Origin: Primorskyibacter flagellatus
GTDB taxonomy: Bacteria > Pseudomonadota > Alphaproteobacteria > Rhodobacterales > Rhodobacteraceae
Length of the DNA stretch: 64,000 nt
Assembly (NCBI RefSeq): GCF_014638275.1
Contig: NZ_BMFJ01000001.1
Location: 682,001 to 746,000 of the forward strand
Reading direction: 5' to 3'
Shown: in pieces, positions 44,732 through 54,260 of the stretch
How the letters are laid out: every line of letters begins with the position of its first letter
Position numbering within the stretch: the first letter of the stretch is position 1
Made by a program: the position numbers and the translations under genes
The notes under the pieces: model-generated
What the model was told of the DNA's origin: nothing
Database searches by the model: none
What the model saw: only the letters and a program-made list of their open reading frames with translations

Positions 44732-46768
44732 ATGACCACCGACCCGCTTCTCCAGCCTTACACGATCAAGCACCTGACGCTGAAGAACCGGCTTATGATC
44801 ACCAGCCACGAACCGGCCTATCCCGAGGACGGCATGCCCAAGGACCGCTACCGCGCCTATCACGTCGAACGGGCGCGGGCGGGGGTCGGGCTGACGATGA
44901 CGGCGGGATCGGCGTCGGTGTCCCGCGACAGCCCGCCGGTGTTCAACAACATCCTTGCCTGGAAGGACGAGGTTGTCGGCTGGATGAAGGCGCTGTCCGA
45001 CGAATGCCACGATCACGGCTGCGCGGTGATGATCCAGCTGACGCACCTCGGGCGGCGGACGAGGTGGGACAAGGGCGACTGGCTTCCCGTCGTGTCCCCG
45101 GGCCATGACCGCGAACCGGCGCACAAGGCCTTTCCCAAGAAGGCGGAGGACTGGGACATCGCCCGCATCATCCGCGACTATGCGGACGCGGCAGAGCGGA
45201 TGCAGGCGGCGGGGCTGGACGGGATCGAACTGGAATCCTACGGGCACCTGATGGACAGCTTCTGGTCGCCGATGCTGAACGACCTTGACGCGCCCTATGG
45301 CGGGGATCTGGACAACCGCATGCGGTTCTCCTTCGACGTGCTCCGCGCGATCCGCGACAGGGTCGGGGACAGCTTCATCGTCGGCATCCGCTACGCGGGG
45401 GACGAGATGATGGCAGGCGGGCTGACCAGGGCGGACGGGATGGAGATTTCCCGTCGGCTGCGCGACAGCGGGCTGGTCGATTTCCTGAATGTCGTGCGCG
45501 GGCATATCGACACGGACGCGGCGCTGACGGACCTGATCCCCGTGCAGGGCATGGCCTCTGCCCCGCATCTGGATTTCGCGGGGGAGGTGCGGGCGGAGAC
45601 GCAGTTCCCGACTTTCCATGCCGCGAAGATTCAGGATGTGGCGACGGCGCGTCACGCGATTGCCTCGGGCAAGCTTGACATGGTCGGGATGACCCGCGCC
45701 CATATGGCCGACCCGCATATCGTCGCGAAAATCATGCGCGGGGAGGAGGATCGGATCCGGCCCTGTGTCGGGGCGAACTACTGTCTCGACCGGATTTATC
45801 AGGGGGGCATGGCGCTTTGCCTGCACAACCCCTCCACCGGGCGGGAGATCGAGCAGCCGCATGACCTGGGCCGGACGGACTGGCCTCAGCGCGTGGTGAT
45901 CGTCGGTGCCGGTCCGGCGGGGCTGGAGGCCGCGCGCGTGGCGGCCATGCGCGGGCATTCGGTCACGGTGCACGAGGCGGCGGACCGGCCCGGGGGGCAG
46001 GTCAGGCTGACCGCGCTGACGCCCCGGCGGGCGGAGATGATGCAGCTGATCCAGTGGCGTGTGGCGGAATGCGAACGGCTTGGCGTGACCTTCCGCTACA
46101 ACAGCTTCGCCGAGGCCGACACGGTGACGGCAGAGGCACCGGACGTGGTCATCGTCGCCACCGGCGGGCTGCCGCATACCGGGATCGTCACGGAGGGCGC
46201 GGACCTGGTCGTGTCGGCCTGGGACATCCTGTCGGGCGACGTGTCGCCGGGGCGGACGGTTCTGATCTACGACGACGCCGGGGACTATGCGGCGCTGCAG
46301 GCGGCAGAGAAGATCGCGGCCACCGGCGCGGCGGTCGAGATCGTGACACGGGACCGGGGCTTCGCGTCGGAGGTCATGGCAATGTCGCTGACCCCGTCGC
46401 TCCGCGTGCTGCAGAAACATGACGTGACCTTCACGATCACCTGGAAGCTGGGCAGTGTGCGGCGCGACGGCAACGGGCTGACAGCGGTTCTGGACAGCGA
46501 CTATGGCGCGGAGACGCGGGAGAGGGCGGTCGATCAGGTCGTGGTAAATGCCGGGACGCGGCCCCTGGACGATCTCTATTTCGACCTGCGCCCCGGATCG
46601 TCGAACCTGGGTGAGGTCGATTACGAAGCGTTCATCGAAGGGCAGGGGCAGGCGGTGGCCCGCAACCCCGGCGGCACCTACCGGCTTTACCGGATCGGCG
46701 ACGCGGTGGCGGCGCGCAACACACATGCGGCGATCTATGACGCGCTGCGGCTGGCGCGCACGATCTGA
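44732..46768 (+). CDS. NADH:flavin oxidoreductase with Fe-S and FAD domains (DgcA/TMADH-like)
   Basis: A 678-residue enzyme with an N-terminal old-yellow-enzyme TIM barrel (about 1-335), an Fe-S segment, and a C-terminal FAD/NAD domain starting VVIVGAGPAGLEAARV (near residue 390). The overall make-up is that of trimethylamine, histamine and dimethylglycine dehydrogenases. In the Fe-S segment CVGANYC...ALC, the second of the four usual cysteines is alanine. AAGGA six bases before 44732 favours that ATG over 44726. It is convergent with the MocR gene. N-demethylation of a methylated amine is the likely role; the substrate is unknown. Confidence 0.87.
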   Translation: MTTDPLLQPYTIKHLTLKNRLMITSHEPAYPEDGMPKDRYRAYHVERARAGVGLTMTAGSASVSRDSPPVFNNILAWKDEVVGWMKALSDECHDHGCAVMIQLTHLGRRTRWDKGDWLPVVSPGHDREPAHKAFPKKAEDWDIARIIRDYADAAERMQAAGLDGIELESYGHLMDSFWSPMLNDLDAPYGGDLDNRMRFSFDVLRAIRDRVGDSFIVGIRYAGDEMMAGGLTRADGMEISRRLRDSGLVDFLNVVRGHIDTDAALTDLIPVQGMASAPHLDFAGEVRAETQFPTFHAAKIQDVATARHAIASGKLDMVGMTRAHMADPHIVAKIMRGEEDRIRPCVGANYCLDRIYQGGMALCLHNPSTGREIEQPHDLGRTDWPQRVVIVGAGPAGLEAARVAAMRGHSVTVHEAADRPGGQVRLTALTPRRAEMMQLIQWRVAECERLGVTFRYNSFAEADTVTAEAPDVVIVATGGLPHTGIVTEGADLVVSAWDILSGDVSPGRTVLIYDDAGDYAALQAAEKIAATGAAVEIVTRDRGFASEVMAMSLTPSLRVLQKHDVTFTITWKLGSVRRDGNGLTAVLDSDYGAETRERAVDQVVVNAGTRPLDDLYFDLRPGSSNLGEVDYEAFIEGQGQAVARNPGGTYRLYRIGDAVAARNTHAAIYDALRLARTI

Positions 46769-46806
46769 GGGCGACGTGACCCGCTTTGACAGGGTGTGAC
46801 TTCTGA

Positions 46807-46831
46807 GGTCCCGGCGACCTTCGGCGGGACC
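46807..46831. terminator. Possible two-way terminator between oxidoreductase and mocR genes
   Basis: GGTCCCG and CGGGACC (46807-46813, 46825-46831) pair exactly around an 11-base loop in the 82-base gap between convergent genes. There is no T-run, so this is weak. Confidence 0.4.
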
Positions 46832-46850
46832 GGGTGCTTGCGTCGCAGCC

Positions 46851-48218
46851 TCAGCCCATGAAAGTGTTTGGCACGAGCGCGGCGGCCAGCATGTTGAGGT
46901 TTTCGCGCAGCGCCTGCCTGGACGACGGCCCGCCCAGGCCGACGCGCAGATATTCGCCGGGCGTCCCGCGCACGGTAAAGGCGTCCGAGGGCATCAGCCC
47001 GATCGACCGCCGCGCCATTCGTGCCAGCACATCCGCGCGGGTGCGCCCCTCGGGCAGCCGGAGCCAGAGGTTGAAGGCGTTTTCGGCCGAGCGGTAGCTG
47101 TGCCCCGCCAGCACCTCTGCGGCAATGGCCTGCCGGGCCGCGGTCTCGGACCGGATGAACCTGCGGATCCCGTCGGCGGTGCCGTCCTCGATCCACTGCG
47201 TCGTCAGCGCCATGGACAGGGGGGACGGCATGACCGACAGCGCGCGGATCGCCTGCGACAGGTGATGGGCGCAGCGCGGCGTCGGGGCGATGGTGTAGGC
47301 CAGCCGAAGGCCGGCGCCGATGCATTTGGCCAGCCCGCCGATATGCCATGTCAGGTCCGGCGCGGAGAGCGCGATCGGGGCCGGACCGCGCGCGGGAATG
47401 AAGCCGTAGGCATCGTCTTCGATCAGGGTGAGGTCATGGTGGCGGAGCCGTTCCGCGATGGCGAGGCGGCGGTGTTCGGGGATCGTCAGCGTGGTCGGGT
47501 TCTGCAGCGTCGGGTTGAGGTAGAGCGCCTTCGGGGCGTGGTCCCTCACGGCTTCGTCCAGCGCGTCGGGCAGGATGCCGCTGTCGTCGCCGGCCAGGCC
47601 GACCAGCTTCAGCTGGAGCCGCCCGGCTATGTTGCGGATGCCGGGGTAGGTGATGTCCTCGCACAGGATGGTGTCACCCGGTCGCGCGATGATCGACAGG
47701 ATCGCCGCCATCGTGGCATGGGCCCCCGGCGTGACCGCGATCCGGTCGAGCGAAGGCACCATCCCCCGCATGCTGAGCCAGATCGACGCCGCCACGCGGT
47801 CACGTTCGGAGCCGGTCGAGGTCTGGTAGCGCAGCAGGTCGATCAGGTTGTTGGAGACGTAGCCGAGCCCCTCCTGCATCCGGCGGCGAAGTTCGGGGTC
47901 CACGGGTTCGGGCGGCATGTTCATCGCCAGATCCTCCTCGCGCGCGCGGGCGGGATCGGGCGCGGCGCTGACCGAGGTGCTGCGAACAAAGGTGCCGCGG
48001 CCGACATGGCTTTCGACGTGGCCGCGGGCCTGGGCTTCCGCATAGCCGCGCGACACGGTGGTGAAGTCTATCTTCAGCCGCTCCGCAAGGCGGCGCTGCG
48101 GCGGAAGGCGGTCCCCCGGTTTCAGGCGTCCCGCGCGGATGTCCTCGGCAAGGGCTTCGGCGATGGCGATGTAGCGGGGTTTGCCGCTTTCGATGTCCGT
48201 GGGGGTCCAGTCGATCAT
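46851..48218 (-). CDS. MocR-type GntR regulator with aminotransferase domain
   Basis: A 455-residue fusion of a winged helix (about residues 12-80: EDIRAGRLKPGDRLPPQRRLAERLKIDFTTVSRGYAEAQARG) and a fold-type I aminotransferase domain. The PLP lysine is in WHIGGLAKCIGAGLRLAY, and the Asp-x-Ala-Tyr cofactor motif is DDAYGF. MocR proteins use PLP adducts as signals rather than catalysing transamination. It diverges from the Nit1C cluster across 286 bases with ATTGTATG repeats, so it probably controls that cluster. It is close to its neighbour's end on the other side. Confidence 0.92.
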   Translation of the reverse strand: MIDWTPTDIESGKPRYIAIAEALAEDIRAGRLKPGDRLPPQRRLAERLKIDFTTVSRGYAEAQARGHVESHVGRGTFVRSTSVSAAPDPARAREEDLAMNMPPEPVDPELRRRMQEGLGYVSNNLIDLLRYQTSTGSERDRVAASIWLSMRGMVPSLDRIAVTPGAHATMAAILSIIARPGDTILCEDITYPGIRNIAGRLQLKLVGLAGDDSGILPDALDEAVRDHAPKALYLNPTLQNPTTLTIPEHRRLAIAERLRHHDLTLIEDDAYGFIPARGPAPIALSAPDLTWHIGGLAKCIGAGLRLAYTIAPTPRCAHHLSQAIRALSVMPSPLSMALTTQWIEDGTADGIRRFIRSETAARQAIAAEVLAGHSYRSAENAFNLWLRLPEGRTRADVLARMARRSIGLMPSDAFTVRGTPGEYLRVGLGGPSSRQALRENLNMLAAALVPNTFMG

Positions 48219-48272
48219 TGATTGCTCCGTTCTGGCCCGTCCCTACAGAAAACCGCCGAAAGATTGAACCGC

Positions 48273-48460
48273 ATTGTATGGATATTTTGCGAGAATTGAT
48301 TCGTGTGCTATCCTGGCGACACCGGCAACTCATGCGCCATACCGAATGTGATGCTGTGGAAGGCATGTTTTCTTGCCATCTGCCCAGGCATGAGGCGAAG
48401 TTGAATCCGGATTGCACGATTTATTGTATGCATATTGAACTGCTGATTGATTCATACAAT
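48273..48460. promoter_or_regulatory. Probable MocR operators upstream of Nit1C
   Basis: ATTGTATG occurs at 48273-48280 and 48423-48430, and inverted as CATACAAT at 48453-48460. The last two form an 8-bp inverted repeat with a 22-base spacer (30-base centre spacing), 45-82 bases before nitB. Widely spaced half-sites fit dimeric MocR regulators. The region is AT-rich and also must hold both divergent promoters. Confidence 0.65.
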
Positions 48461-48504
48461 TTGCGCTTGGCACAAGATGATCATCCCTCAGCAAGGAGAA
48501 CATC

Positions 48505-48987
48505 ATGCCCGCAGTCACCCAGGAAGCCCACAAGGACGGCGACTTCTTCGTCAACTACGAGGAAAAGGTCTTTGAAGACGTCAAGGCGGAGGCGGGCGAG
48601 AAGGCGCTTGTCACCTTCCACACCGTCGCCTTCGAAGGCTCCATCGGCCTCGTCAACATCCTCAACGCGATCCGTCTGAACCGGAAGGGCTATGAGACCT
48701 CGATCCTGCTTTACGGTCCCGGCGTCACGCTCGGCATCCAGCGCGGTTTCCCGACGCTCGGCGACGAGGCTTTCCCGGGGCATCAGAACTTTGCCGTCAA
48801 CCTGAAGAAATTCATGGGCGAGGGGGGCAAGGTCTTTGCCTGCCGCTTCGCGCTTCAGGCGCTTTACGGACATGGTGAGCCTTCGCTTCTGCCGGGCATC
48901 ACGCCGATCGCGCCGCAGGACGTGCTGGACTGCATCCTTCTGCACAAGAAGGCCAATGCGGTCATCCTGGATACCTGGACCGTCTGA
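48505..48987 (+). CDS. nitB: MSMEG_0572/Sll0783-family nitrogen starvation response protein (NitB)
   Basis: A 160-residue protein that opens the Nit1C cluster. It has no known enzymatic motif; the sequence is a small alpha/beta protein with [44 protein letters not shown] and [27 protein letters not shown], a DsrE-like arrangement. The Synechocystis homologue Sll0783 is induced by nitrogen starvation and needed there for PHB accumulation. AAGGAG lies six bases before the ATG. A strong hairpin separates it from nitC. Confidence 0.93.
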   Translation: MPAVTQEAHKDGDFFVNYEEKVFEDVKAEAGEKALVTFHTVAFEGSIGLVNILNAIRLNRKGYETSILLYGPGVTLGIQRGFPTLGDEAFPGHQNFAVNLKKFMGEGGKVFACRFALQALYGHGEPSLLPGITPIAPQDVLDCILLHKKANAVILDTWTV

Positions 48988-49017
48988 CCCCCGCTGGGGC
49001 GCCTTTTGCGCCCTGAT

Positions 49018-49049
49018 GCCGGGCCGGCCTTCCCCTCGGCCGGCCCGGC
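49018..49049 (+). terminator. Strong GC hairpin between nitB and nitC
   Basis: GCCGGGCCGGCC and GGCCGGCCCGGC (49018-49029, 49038-49049) pair over 12 bp with the loop TTCCCCTC. No T-run follows, so it probably stabilises the nitB message or attenuates downstream expression rather than fully terminating. Confidence 0.65.
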
Positions 49050-49071
49050 CCCTTCCGACCGGAGGTTTCCC

Positions 49072-50043
49072 ATGCGAACCGACACGATCCGCGCCGCCGC
49101 CGTCCAGATCGCCCCGGACCTGTCCGGCAGGGCGGGAACCATCGAACGGGTGCTGAACGCGATAGCCGAGGCCGCCGGAAAAGGCGCGCAGTTCATCGTC
49201 TTCCCCGAGACCTTCGTGCCCTATTACCCTTATTTCTCATTCGTGCTGCCGCCGGTGCAGCAGGGCGCCCCGCATATGGAACTCATGGCGGAGGCCGTCG
49301 TCGTGCCGTCGCCCGAAACGCAGGCGGTCGCGGATGCGGCTGCCAAGCGGGGGGTCGTCGTGGTTCTCGGTGTGAACGAACGCGATCACGGGTCGCTTTA
49401 CAATACGCAGCTGATCTTCGACGCGGACGGTACGCTGGCGCTCAAGCGGCGAAAGATCACGCCTACCTACCACGAGCGCATGGTCTGGGGGATGGGCGAC
49501 GGCGCGGGGCTGAAGGTCGTGAACACGAAGGTCGGCCGCGTCGGCGCGCTGGCCTGCTGGGAACATTACAACCCGCTTGCCCGCTACGCCCTGATGACCC
49601 AGCACGAGGAGATCCATGCCGGCCATTTTCCCGGCTCCCTCGTCGGGCCGATCTTCGGCGAACAGATCGAGGTCACGATGCGGCATCACGCGCTCGAGGC
49701 CGGGTGCTTCGTGGTCAACGCCACCGGCTGGCTGACCGAAGAGCAGATCACCCAGATCCATCCCGACCCGGCATTGCAGAAAGGTCTGCACGACGGCTGC
49801 ATGACCTGCATCATCTCGCCCGAGGGGCGGCATCTGGCGCCTCCACTGACCGAGGGCGAAGGTATCCTGATCGCCGATCTCGACATGCGGCTGATCGCCA
49901 AGCGCAAGCGGATGATGGACAGCGTCGGCCATTACGCGCGGCCCGAACTGCTGAGCCTGCTGCACGACACGCGCCCCGCCGTGACCCGCCATGCACGGGA
50001 CGACGCGCCCTTTCCCGCCGAACAGGAGGACCAGGATGTCTGA
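49072..50043 (+). CDS. nitC: Nit1-type (Nit6803-like) nitrilase NitC
   Basis: A 323-residue nitrilase-superfamily enzyme that hydrolyses a nitrile to acid and ammonia. The catalytic triad is visible as Glu46 ([10 protein letters not shown]), Lys128 ([16 protein letters not shown]) and Cys162 ([11 protein letters not shown]). The downstream [15 protein letters not shown] segment is also typical. It matches the Sll0784/Nit6803 subgroup. GGAGG lies six bases before the ATG at 49072; a longer in-frame start runs back through the hairpin. The stop overlaps nitD by eight bases. The natural substrate is not established. Confidence 0.95.
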   Translation: MRTDTIRAAAVQIAPDLSGRAGTIERVLNAIAEAAGKGAQFIVFPETFVPYYPYFSFVLPPVQQGAPHMELMAEAVVVPSPETQAVADAAAKRGVVVVLGVNERDHGSLYNTQLIFDADGTLALKRRKITPTYHERMVWGMGDGAGLKVVNTKVGRVGALACWEHYNPLARYALMTQHEEIHAGHFPGSLVGPIFGEQIEVTMRHHALEAGCFVVNATGWLTEEQITQIHPDPALQKGLHDGCMTCIISPEGRHLAPPLTEGEGILIADLDMRLIAKRKRMMDSVGHYARPELLSLLHDTRPAVTRHARDDAPFPAEQEDQDV

Positions 50044-51163
50044 ACTTGCCCAATCCGATCTGATCAACGAACTGCAGACCCACGGGATGCGCCTTATCGA
50101 TCCCCGCGCCGGTCAGGAAAGCCGCCGGGGCGGGGCCGGGCCCTCGGACCACAAGGCGATCACCATCGGCGAGACGACGGTGATGATCCCGGTCCACACC
50201 GCCCCCAGTTTCGAGAGCCCCTATCTGGTCGAAGCCCCCGACGACACCGGCGCCGCCCGGGTGACCCGTGACGGGGAGGAGGTCGCGCAGGTCCGCTTCC
50301 CGACCAAGGCGAAGTTCTATGCGCTGAAGACAGCCGACGGGATCCCCTACAGCCAGATCGCCGCGCTGCATTCGCGCGACGTGCTGGCGACGACGGTGCT
50401 GCAGACCTGCATCCGCTACGAGAGCCGCAAGAAGACCTGCCAGTTCTGCGCCATCGGCCAGAGCCTCGCCGCCGGGCGCACCATCGCCCACAAGACACCG
50501 GAGATGCTGGCCGAGGTCGCGAAGGCGGCGGTCGAACTGGACGGCGTGAAGCACATGGTCCTGACGACCGGCACGCCCAGGGGGCGCGACCGGGGGGCGC
50601 AGGTGATGGTGGACAGTGCGCTTGCGATCAAGGCCGCCGTCGACCTGCCGCTGCAGGGCCAAATCGAACCGCCGGAGGAGGACATCTGGCACCAGCGCAT
50701 GTTCGACGCCGGGATCGATACCCTGGGGATGCATCTTGAGGCGGTGACGCCGGAAGTGCGCCGGCGGATCATGCCCGGCAAGGCGACGGTTCCGGTCGAG
50801 AAGTACCTGTCGAGCTTCGAGGCGGCGGTGAAGGTCTTCGGGCGGGGGCAGGTATCGACCTACATCCTCGCCGGGCTGGGCGACACGCGCGAGGCGATCC
50901 TGTCAATGGCCGATACGCTGACCGCCATGGGGGTCTATCCCTTCGTCGTGCCGTTCGTCCCGATCTCGGGCACGCCGCTGGAAAGCCACCCCTCGCCGTC
51001 GTCGGAGTTCATGGCCTCCATCCTCCGCCCCCTCGGCCAGATGATCGCGCGCAACGGCATCCTGTCCAAGGACATGAAGGCGGGCTGCGGGAAATGCGGC
51101 GCCTGTTCGGCCCTGTCCACCTACGAGAAACTTGCCCCCCTGCCGCAGCGGAGGATCGCATGA
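50036..51163 (+). CDS. nitD: MSMEG_0568-family radical SAM protein NitD
   Basis: A 375-residue radical SAM enzyme of the Nit1C cluster. The cluster-binding cysteines are spaced C-x9-C-x2-C (Cys125, Cys135, Cys138 in [14 protein letters not shown]), unlike the usual C-x3-C-x2-C, as is typical of this subgroup. A second cysteine group, [12 protein letters not shown], near the C-terminus may bind another Fe-S cluster. The reaction is unknown. It overlaps nitC by eight bases and nitE by four. Confidence 0.94.
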   Translation: MSELAQSDLINELQTHGMRLIDPRAGQESRRGGAGPSDHKAITIGETTVMIPVHTAPSFESPYLVEAPDDTGAARVTRDGEEVAQVRFPTKAKFYALKTADGIPYSQIAALHSRDVLATTVLQTCIRYESRKKTCQFCAIGQSLAAGRTIAHKTPEMLAEVAKAAVELDGVKHMVLTTGTPRGRDRGAQVMVDSALAIKAAVDLPLQGQIEPPEEDIWHQRMFDAGIDTLGMHLEAVTPEVRRRIMPGKATVPVEKYLSSFEAAVKVFGRGQVSTYILAGLGDTREAILSMADTLTAMGVYPFVVPFVPISGTPLESHPSPSSEFMASILRPLGQMIARNGILSKDMKAGCGKCGACSALSTYEKLAPLPQRRIA

Positions 51164-51708
51164 TCGAGCTTGAGCCACGCGCGTTTCACTGTCCCGGCTA
51201 CTATATCCGCGCGGCCTCCAAGCGGTTCGAGGCGGACGGCGCGCAGGCGTTGCGGCACCGGACCTTCGTCGAGGAACAGGGGATCTTTCCCGACCACGAC
51301 CGGGATGGGATCGACCTGATCGCCACCCATCTCGTCGCGTTGTCGACCTATGCGCACGAGGCCGATCAGGTGGTCGGCACGGTGCGTATCCATGAGGATT
51401 CCCCGCGCCTGTGGTGGGGATCCCGCCTGGCGGTGGATCGCGACTTCCGGGCTGTCAGCCGGCTTGGGACGGAACTGATCCGGCTGGCCGTCTGTACGGC
51501 GAACGCGCGCGGCTGCGACACCTTCCTTGCGCATGTCCAGATGCAGAACGTGCGGCTGTTCGAAAAGCTGCACTGGACCGCGCTGCAGGAGGTCACGATC
51601 CACGGCACGCCGCATATGAAAATGCAGGTGGACCTGGCGAAATACCCGCCCTGCGCCGATCCGGTCGCGGGCTGGTATCACCGCACGCAGGGCAGGGCGG
51701 GAACATGA
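51160..51708 (+). CDS. nitE: MSMEG_0567-family GNAT acetyltransferase NitE
   Basis: A 182-residue GNAT-fold protein of the Nit1C cluster. It has ALRHRTFVEEQGIFPDHDRDGID near the N-terminus, VVGTVRIHEDSPRLWWGSRLAVDRDFRAVSRLGTELIRLAV (acetyl-CoA binding region) and LFEKLHWTALQEVTIHGTPHMKMQ. In some species this and the next protein are fused. The acceptor is unknown. Starts and stops overlap neighbours as ATGA. Confidence 0.93.
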   Translation: MIELEPRAFHCPGYYIRAASKRFEADGAQALRHRTFVEEQGIFPDHDRDGIDLIATHLVALSTYAHEADQVVGTVRIHEDSPRLWWGSRLAVDRDFRAVSRLGTELIRLAVCTANARGCDTFLAHVQMQNVRLFEKLHWTALQEVTIHGTPHMKMQVDLAKYPPCADPVAGWYHRTQGRAGT

Positions 51709-52688
51709 TGGTGCATCCGGCTCCGTCCACGGTCGCGGCGCTTGCGGATGCGCTGCGCGCGCATCCTTCGATCCGGTCCAAGCTGGGGATCGCGCGGGCC
51801 ACAGGGGCGCTCGGGCTGACGGCCCGGAGCCCGGGGCGGATCGGCGACGACGCCGCCGCGCTGCCGAACGGTGCGGGCTGGGATCTTGTCGCGGGCGAGG
51901 GGTTCATCCCCGCCTTCGTGGCGGACGATCCGTGGTTCGCCGGATGGTGTGCGGTGATGGTGAACCTGTCGGATATCGCAGCCATGGGCGGTCGCGCGAC
52001 CGCGCTGGTCGATCAGGTCTGGGCGCCGGATGTAGAAACCGCGGCGCCGGTGCTGCAGGGGCTGAAGGATGCCTCTGCGGCCTACGGGGTGCCGCTGGTC
52101 GGCGGGCACACCAACCTGGCCGCGCCCGCCATCGGGCTGGCGACTTCGGTCTTCGGCAAGGCGGACGCGCTGATCTCGAGCTTCGACGCGCGCCCCGGCG
52201 ACGTGCTCATCGTCGCAATGGATCACCGGGGCGCCTATCGCAACTTCGACAATTTCTGCACCGCGCTGGATGCGCCGCATGACCGGCTGCGCGCCGACCT
52301 CGACCTGCTGCCCGCGCTGGCAGGCGAGGGACTGGTCGCGGCGGGAAAGGACATCAGCCAGGGCGGCATCGTCGGGACGGCGCTGATGCTGGCGGAGTGT
52401 TCCGGCGTGGGGATCGCGATTGACGTCGATGCCGTGTCGCCTCCGCCCGGTGTGGCGGTGGAGCGGTGGCTGCGCAGTTTCCCGAGCTTCGGTTTCCTGC
52501 TGGCCGTCGCGCCCGACAAGGCCAACGCCGTCTGCGCCCGCTTCGCCGCGCGCGACATCGACGCCGCCGCCATCGGCCGGATCACTGCGGGCAGCGCCGT
52601 GACGCTTACATCGGGTGCGGAAACCGCCCTGTTCTGGGATCACGCGCAGACCCCCTACCTCGGGCTGACCGGAGGCGGCGATGCCTGA
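51705..52688 (+). CDS. nitF: Sll0787-family AIR synthase-related protein NitF
   Basis: A 327-residue member of the PurM/AIR-synthase fold (as in SelD and ThiL), ATP-binding enzymes that phosphorylate a substrate. Matching features are IGDDAAALP, VNLSDIAAMGGRATALVDQVW, PLVGGHTNL, GDVLIVAMD and KDISQGGIVGTALMLAE. The substrate is unknown. It overlaps nitE (four bases) and nitG (eight bases), within the polycistronic Nit1C unit. Confidence 0.93.
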   Translation: MMVHPAPSTVAALADALRAHPSIRSKLGIARATGALGLTARSPGRIGDDAAALPNGAGWDLVAGEGFIPAFVADDPWFAGWCAVMVNLSDIAAMGGRATALVDQVWAPDVETAAPVLQGLKDASAAYGVPLVGGHTNLAAPAIGLATSVFGKADALISSFDARPGDVLIVAMDHRGAYRNFDNFCTALDAPHDRLRADLDLLPALAGEGLVAAGKDISQGGIVGTALMLAECSGVGIAIDVDAVSPPPGVAVERWLRSFPSFGFLLAVAPDKANAVCARFAARDIDAAAIGRITAGSAVTLTSGAETALFWDHAQTPYLGLTGGGDA

Positions 52689-52965
52689 AACCTTCTGGAC
52701 GGTCCGCTGGCCCGACGGGAGCGAGGAACGGCTTTATTCCCCGTCCTCCGTCGTGAGCGAGCTTTTCGAACCGGGCGAAAGCTATGCGCTGCCGGATTTC
52801 CTGACGCGGGCCCGTATCGCGATGGAGCGCGCCTCCAACCGGGTCAGGGCCCGCTACGGGCATCCCTGTTCGCTTGCCATGGGCCAGCTTGACCGGATCG
52901 AGGCGCGCGTGGCCGGGTTCGACCCGGCGGGCGGCCCCGTCACCTGCCTGAAGATCACCCAATGA
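52681..52965 (+). CDS. nitG: MSMEG_0570-family nitrogen starvation response protein NitG
   Basis: A 94-residue protein found only with Nit1C clusters. Family sequence includes WTVRWPDGSEERLYSPSSVVSELFEPG, YALPDFLTRARIAMERASNRVRARYG and CSLAMGQLDRIEAR. No function is known. It overlaps the end of nitF by eight bases, and nitH follows 11 bases after its stop. Confidence 0.92.
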   Translation: MPETFWTVRWPDGSEERLYSPSSVVSELFEPGESYALPDFLTRARIAMERASNRVRARYGHPCSLAMGQLDRIEARVAGFDPAGGPVTCLKITQ

Positions 52966-52976
52966 GGAGCGCGACG

Positions 52977-54260
52977 ATGAAAGACACCCAGACCCCACAT
53001 ATCCCCGTCGTCATCGTCGGTGGCGGTCAGGCGGGCCTCTCGACCGCCTGGTGCCTGAAGCAGCAGGGCATCGAAAGCATCGTCTTCGAGCGCAACCGCG
53101 CCTTCCATTCCTGGCGGGTGAACAGGTGGGACAGCTTTTGCCTGGTCACACCGAACTGGCAGTGCCGCCTGCCGGATTTCCACTACGACCGGGAATACGG
53201 CGGGACGGATCCGCATGGCTTCATGCTGCGGGACGAGATCACCGACTACCTCGACGCCTTTCTCGACCGGACCGCGCCGCAGCTGCACGAAGGCGTTGTG
53301 GTGACGCGGGTCGCGCCGGTCACGGGCGGCGGCTTCACGGTTGAGACGAGCGTGGGCTCCTGGACCTGCGACCAGGTCGTGATCGCCACCGGCGGCTATG
53401 ACACGCCGATCGAACCGGACTATGCGCGCCGCCTGTCGCCAGACATTTTCCAGATGCACTCCGTCGACTATCGCAACGTCGACCAGTTCCCCGAGGGAGG
53501 CGTGCTGATCGTCGGCACCGGGCAGTCCGGCGTGCAGCTGATGGAGGATTTCATCCGCGCCGGACGCGACGTGCATCTGGCTGTCGGTCCTGCTCCGCGC
53601 AGCCCCCGCAATTACCGGGGGCGGGACGCGACGGACTGGCTGTACGATGCGGGTCACTATGCGATCACCATCGACCGGCACCCCGATCCGGTCAAGGCGA
53701 TGACCCAGACCAACCACTACATGTCGGGCCGCGACGGCGGGAAGGAGATCGACCTCCGCCGGTTCCATGTCGAGGACGGCGTGTCGCTTTACGGGTCGCT
53801 CGCGGACATGGACGGAACGACCGTCCGCTTCCTGCCCGACCTCGCGAAGAACCTCGACGATGCGGACCGGTCCTATGTCGGCATCCGCGACCAGATCGAC
53901 GCCTATATCGCCCGCGAGGGGATCGACGCCCCGACAGAACCGCCGTTCCGGAAGGTCTGGGAGCCGGAGCGGGAGATCACGGAGATCGATCTTGCCGGGG
54001 CGGGGATCACATCCGTCCTCTGGGCCATCGGATTCCGGCCCGACTATTCGTGGATCGAGGCGGAGGTTTTCGATACGCGCGGCAAGCCTGTTTTCAGGCG
54101 CGGTGTCACGGACCATCCGGGCCTCTACTTCATCGGGCTGGGGTGGCTGAACACCTGGGGGTCGGGACGGTTCCTCGGGATCGAGGAGGACAGCAGGTAC
54201 CTGGCCGGGTGCATCGCGCAGGCCTGCGCGGACCAGGCGGCGGGGGCCGGGAACATCTGA
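52977..54260 (+). CDS. nitH: MSMEG_0569-family flavin-dependent oxidoreductase NitH
   Basis: A 427-residue FAD/NADPH monooxygenase-like protein that ends the Nit1C cluster. The FAD Rossmann motif is VIVGGGQAGLSTAWCLKQQG, and the second nucleotide motif is VLIVGTGQSGVQLMEDFIRAG. Family sequence includes FHSWRVNRWDSFCLVTPNWQCRLP and LGWLNTWGSGRFLGIEEDSRYLA. The ATG at 52977 has GAGGAG at good spacing; an ATG at 52962 overlapping the nitG stop is an alternative. The substrate is unknown; oxidation of a nitrogen compound is plausible. Confidence 0.93.
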   Translation: MKDTQTPHIPVVIVGGGQAGLSTAWCLKQQGIESIVFERNRAFHSWRVNRWDSFCLVTPNWQCRLPDFHYDREYGGTDPHGFMLRDEITDYLDAFLDRTAPQLHEGVVVTRVAPVTGGGFTVETSVGSWTCDQVVIATGGYDTPIEPDYARRLSPDIFQMHSVDYRNVDQFPEGGVLIVGTGQSGVQLMEDFIRAGRDVHLAVGPAPRSPRNYRGRDATDWLYDAGHYAITIDRHPDPVKAMTQTNHYMSGRDGGKEIDLRRFHVEDGVSLYGSLADMDGTTVRFLPDLAKNLDDADRSYVGIRDQIDAYIAREGIDAPTEPPFRKVWEPEREITEIDLAGAGITSVLWAIGFRPDYSWIEAEVFDTRGKPVFRRGVTDHPGLYFIGLGWLNTWGSGRFLGIEEDSRYLAGCIAQACADQAAGAGNI

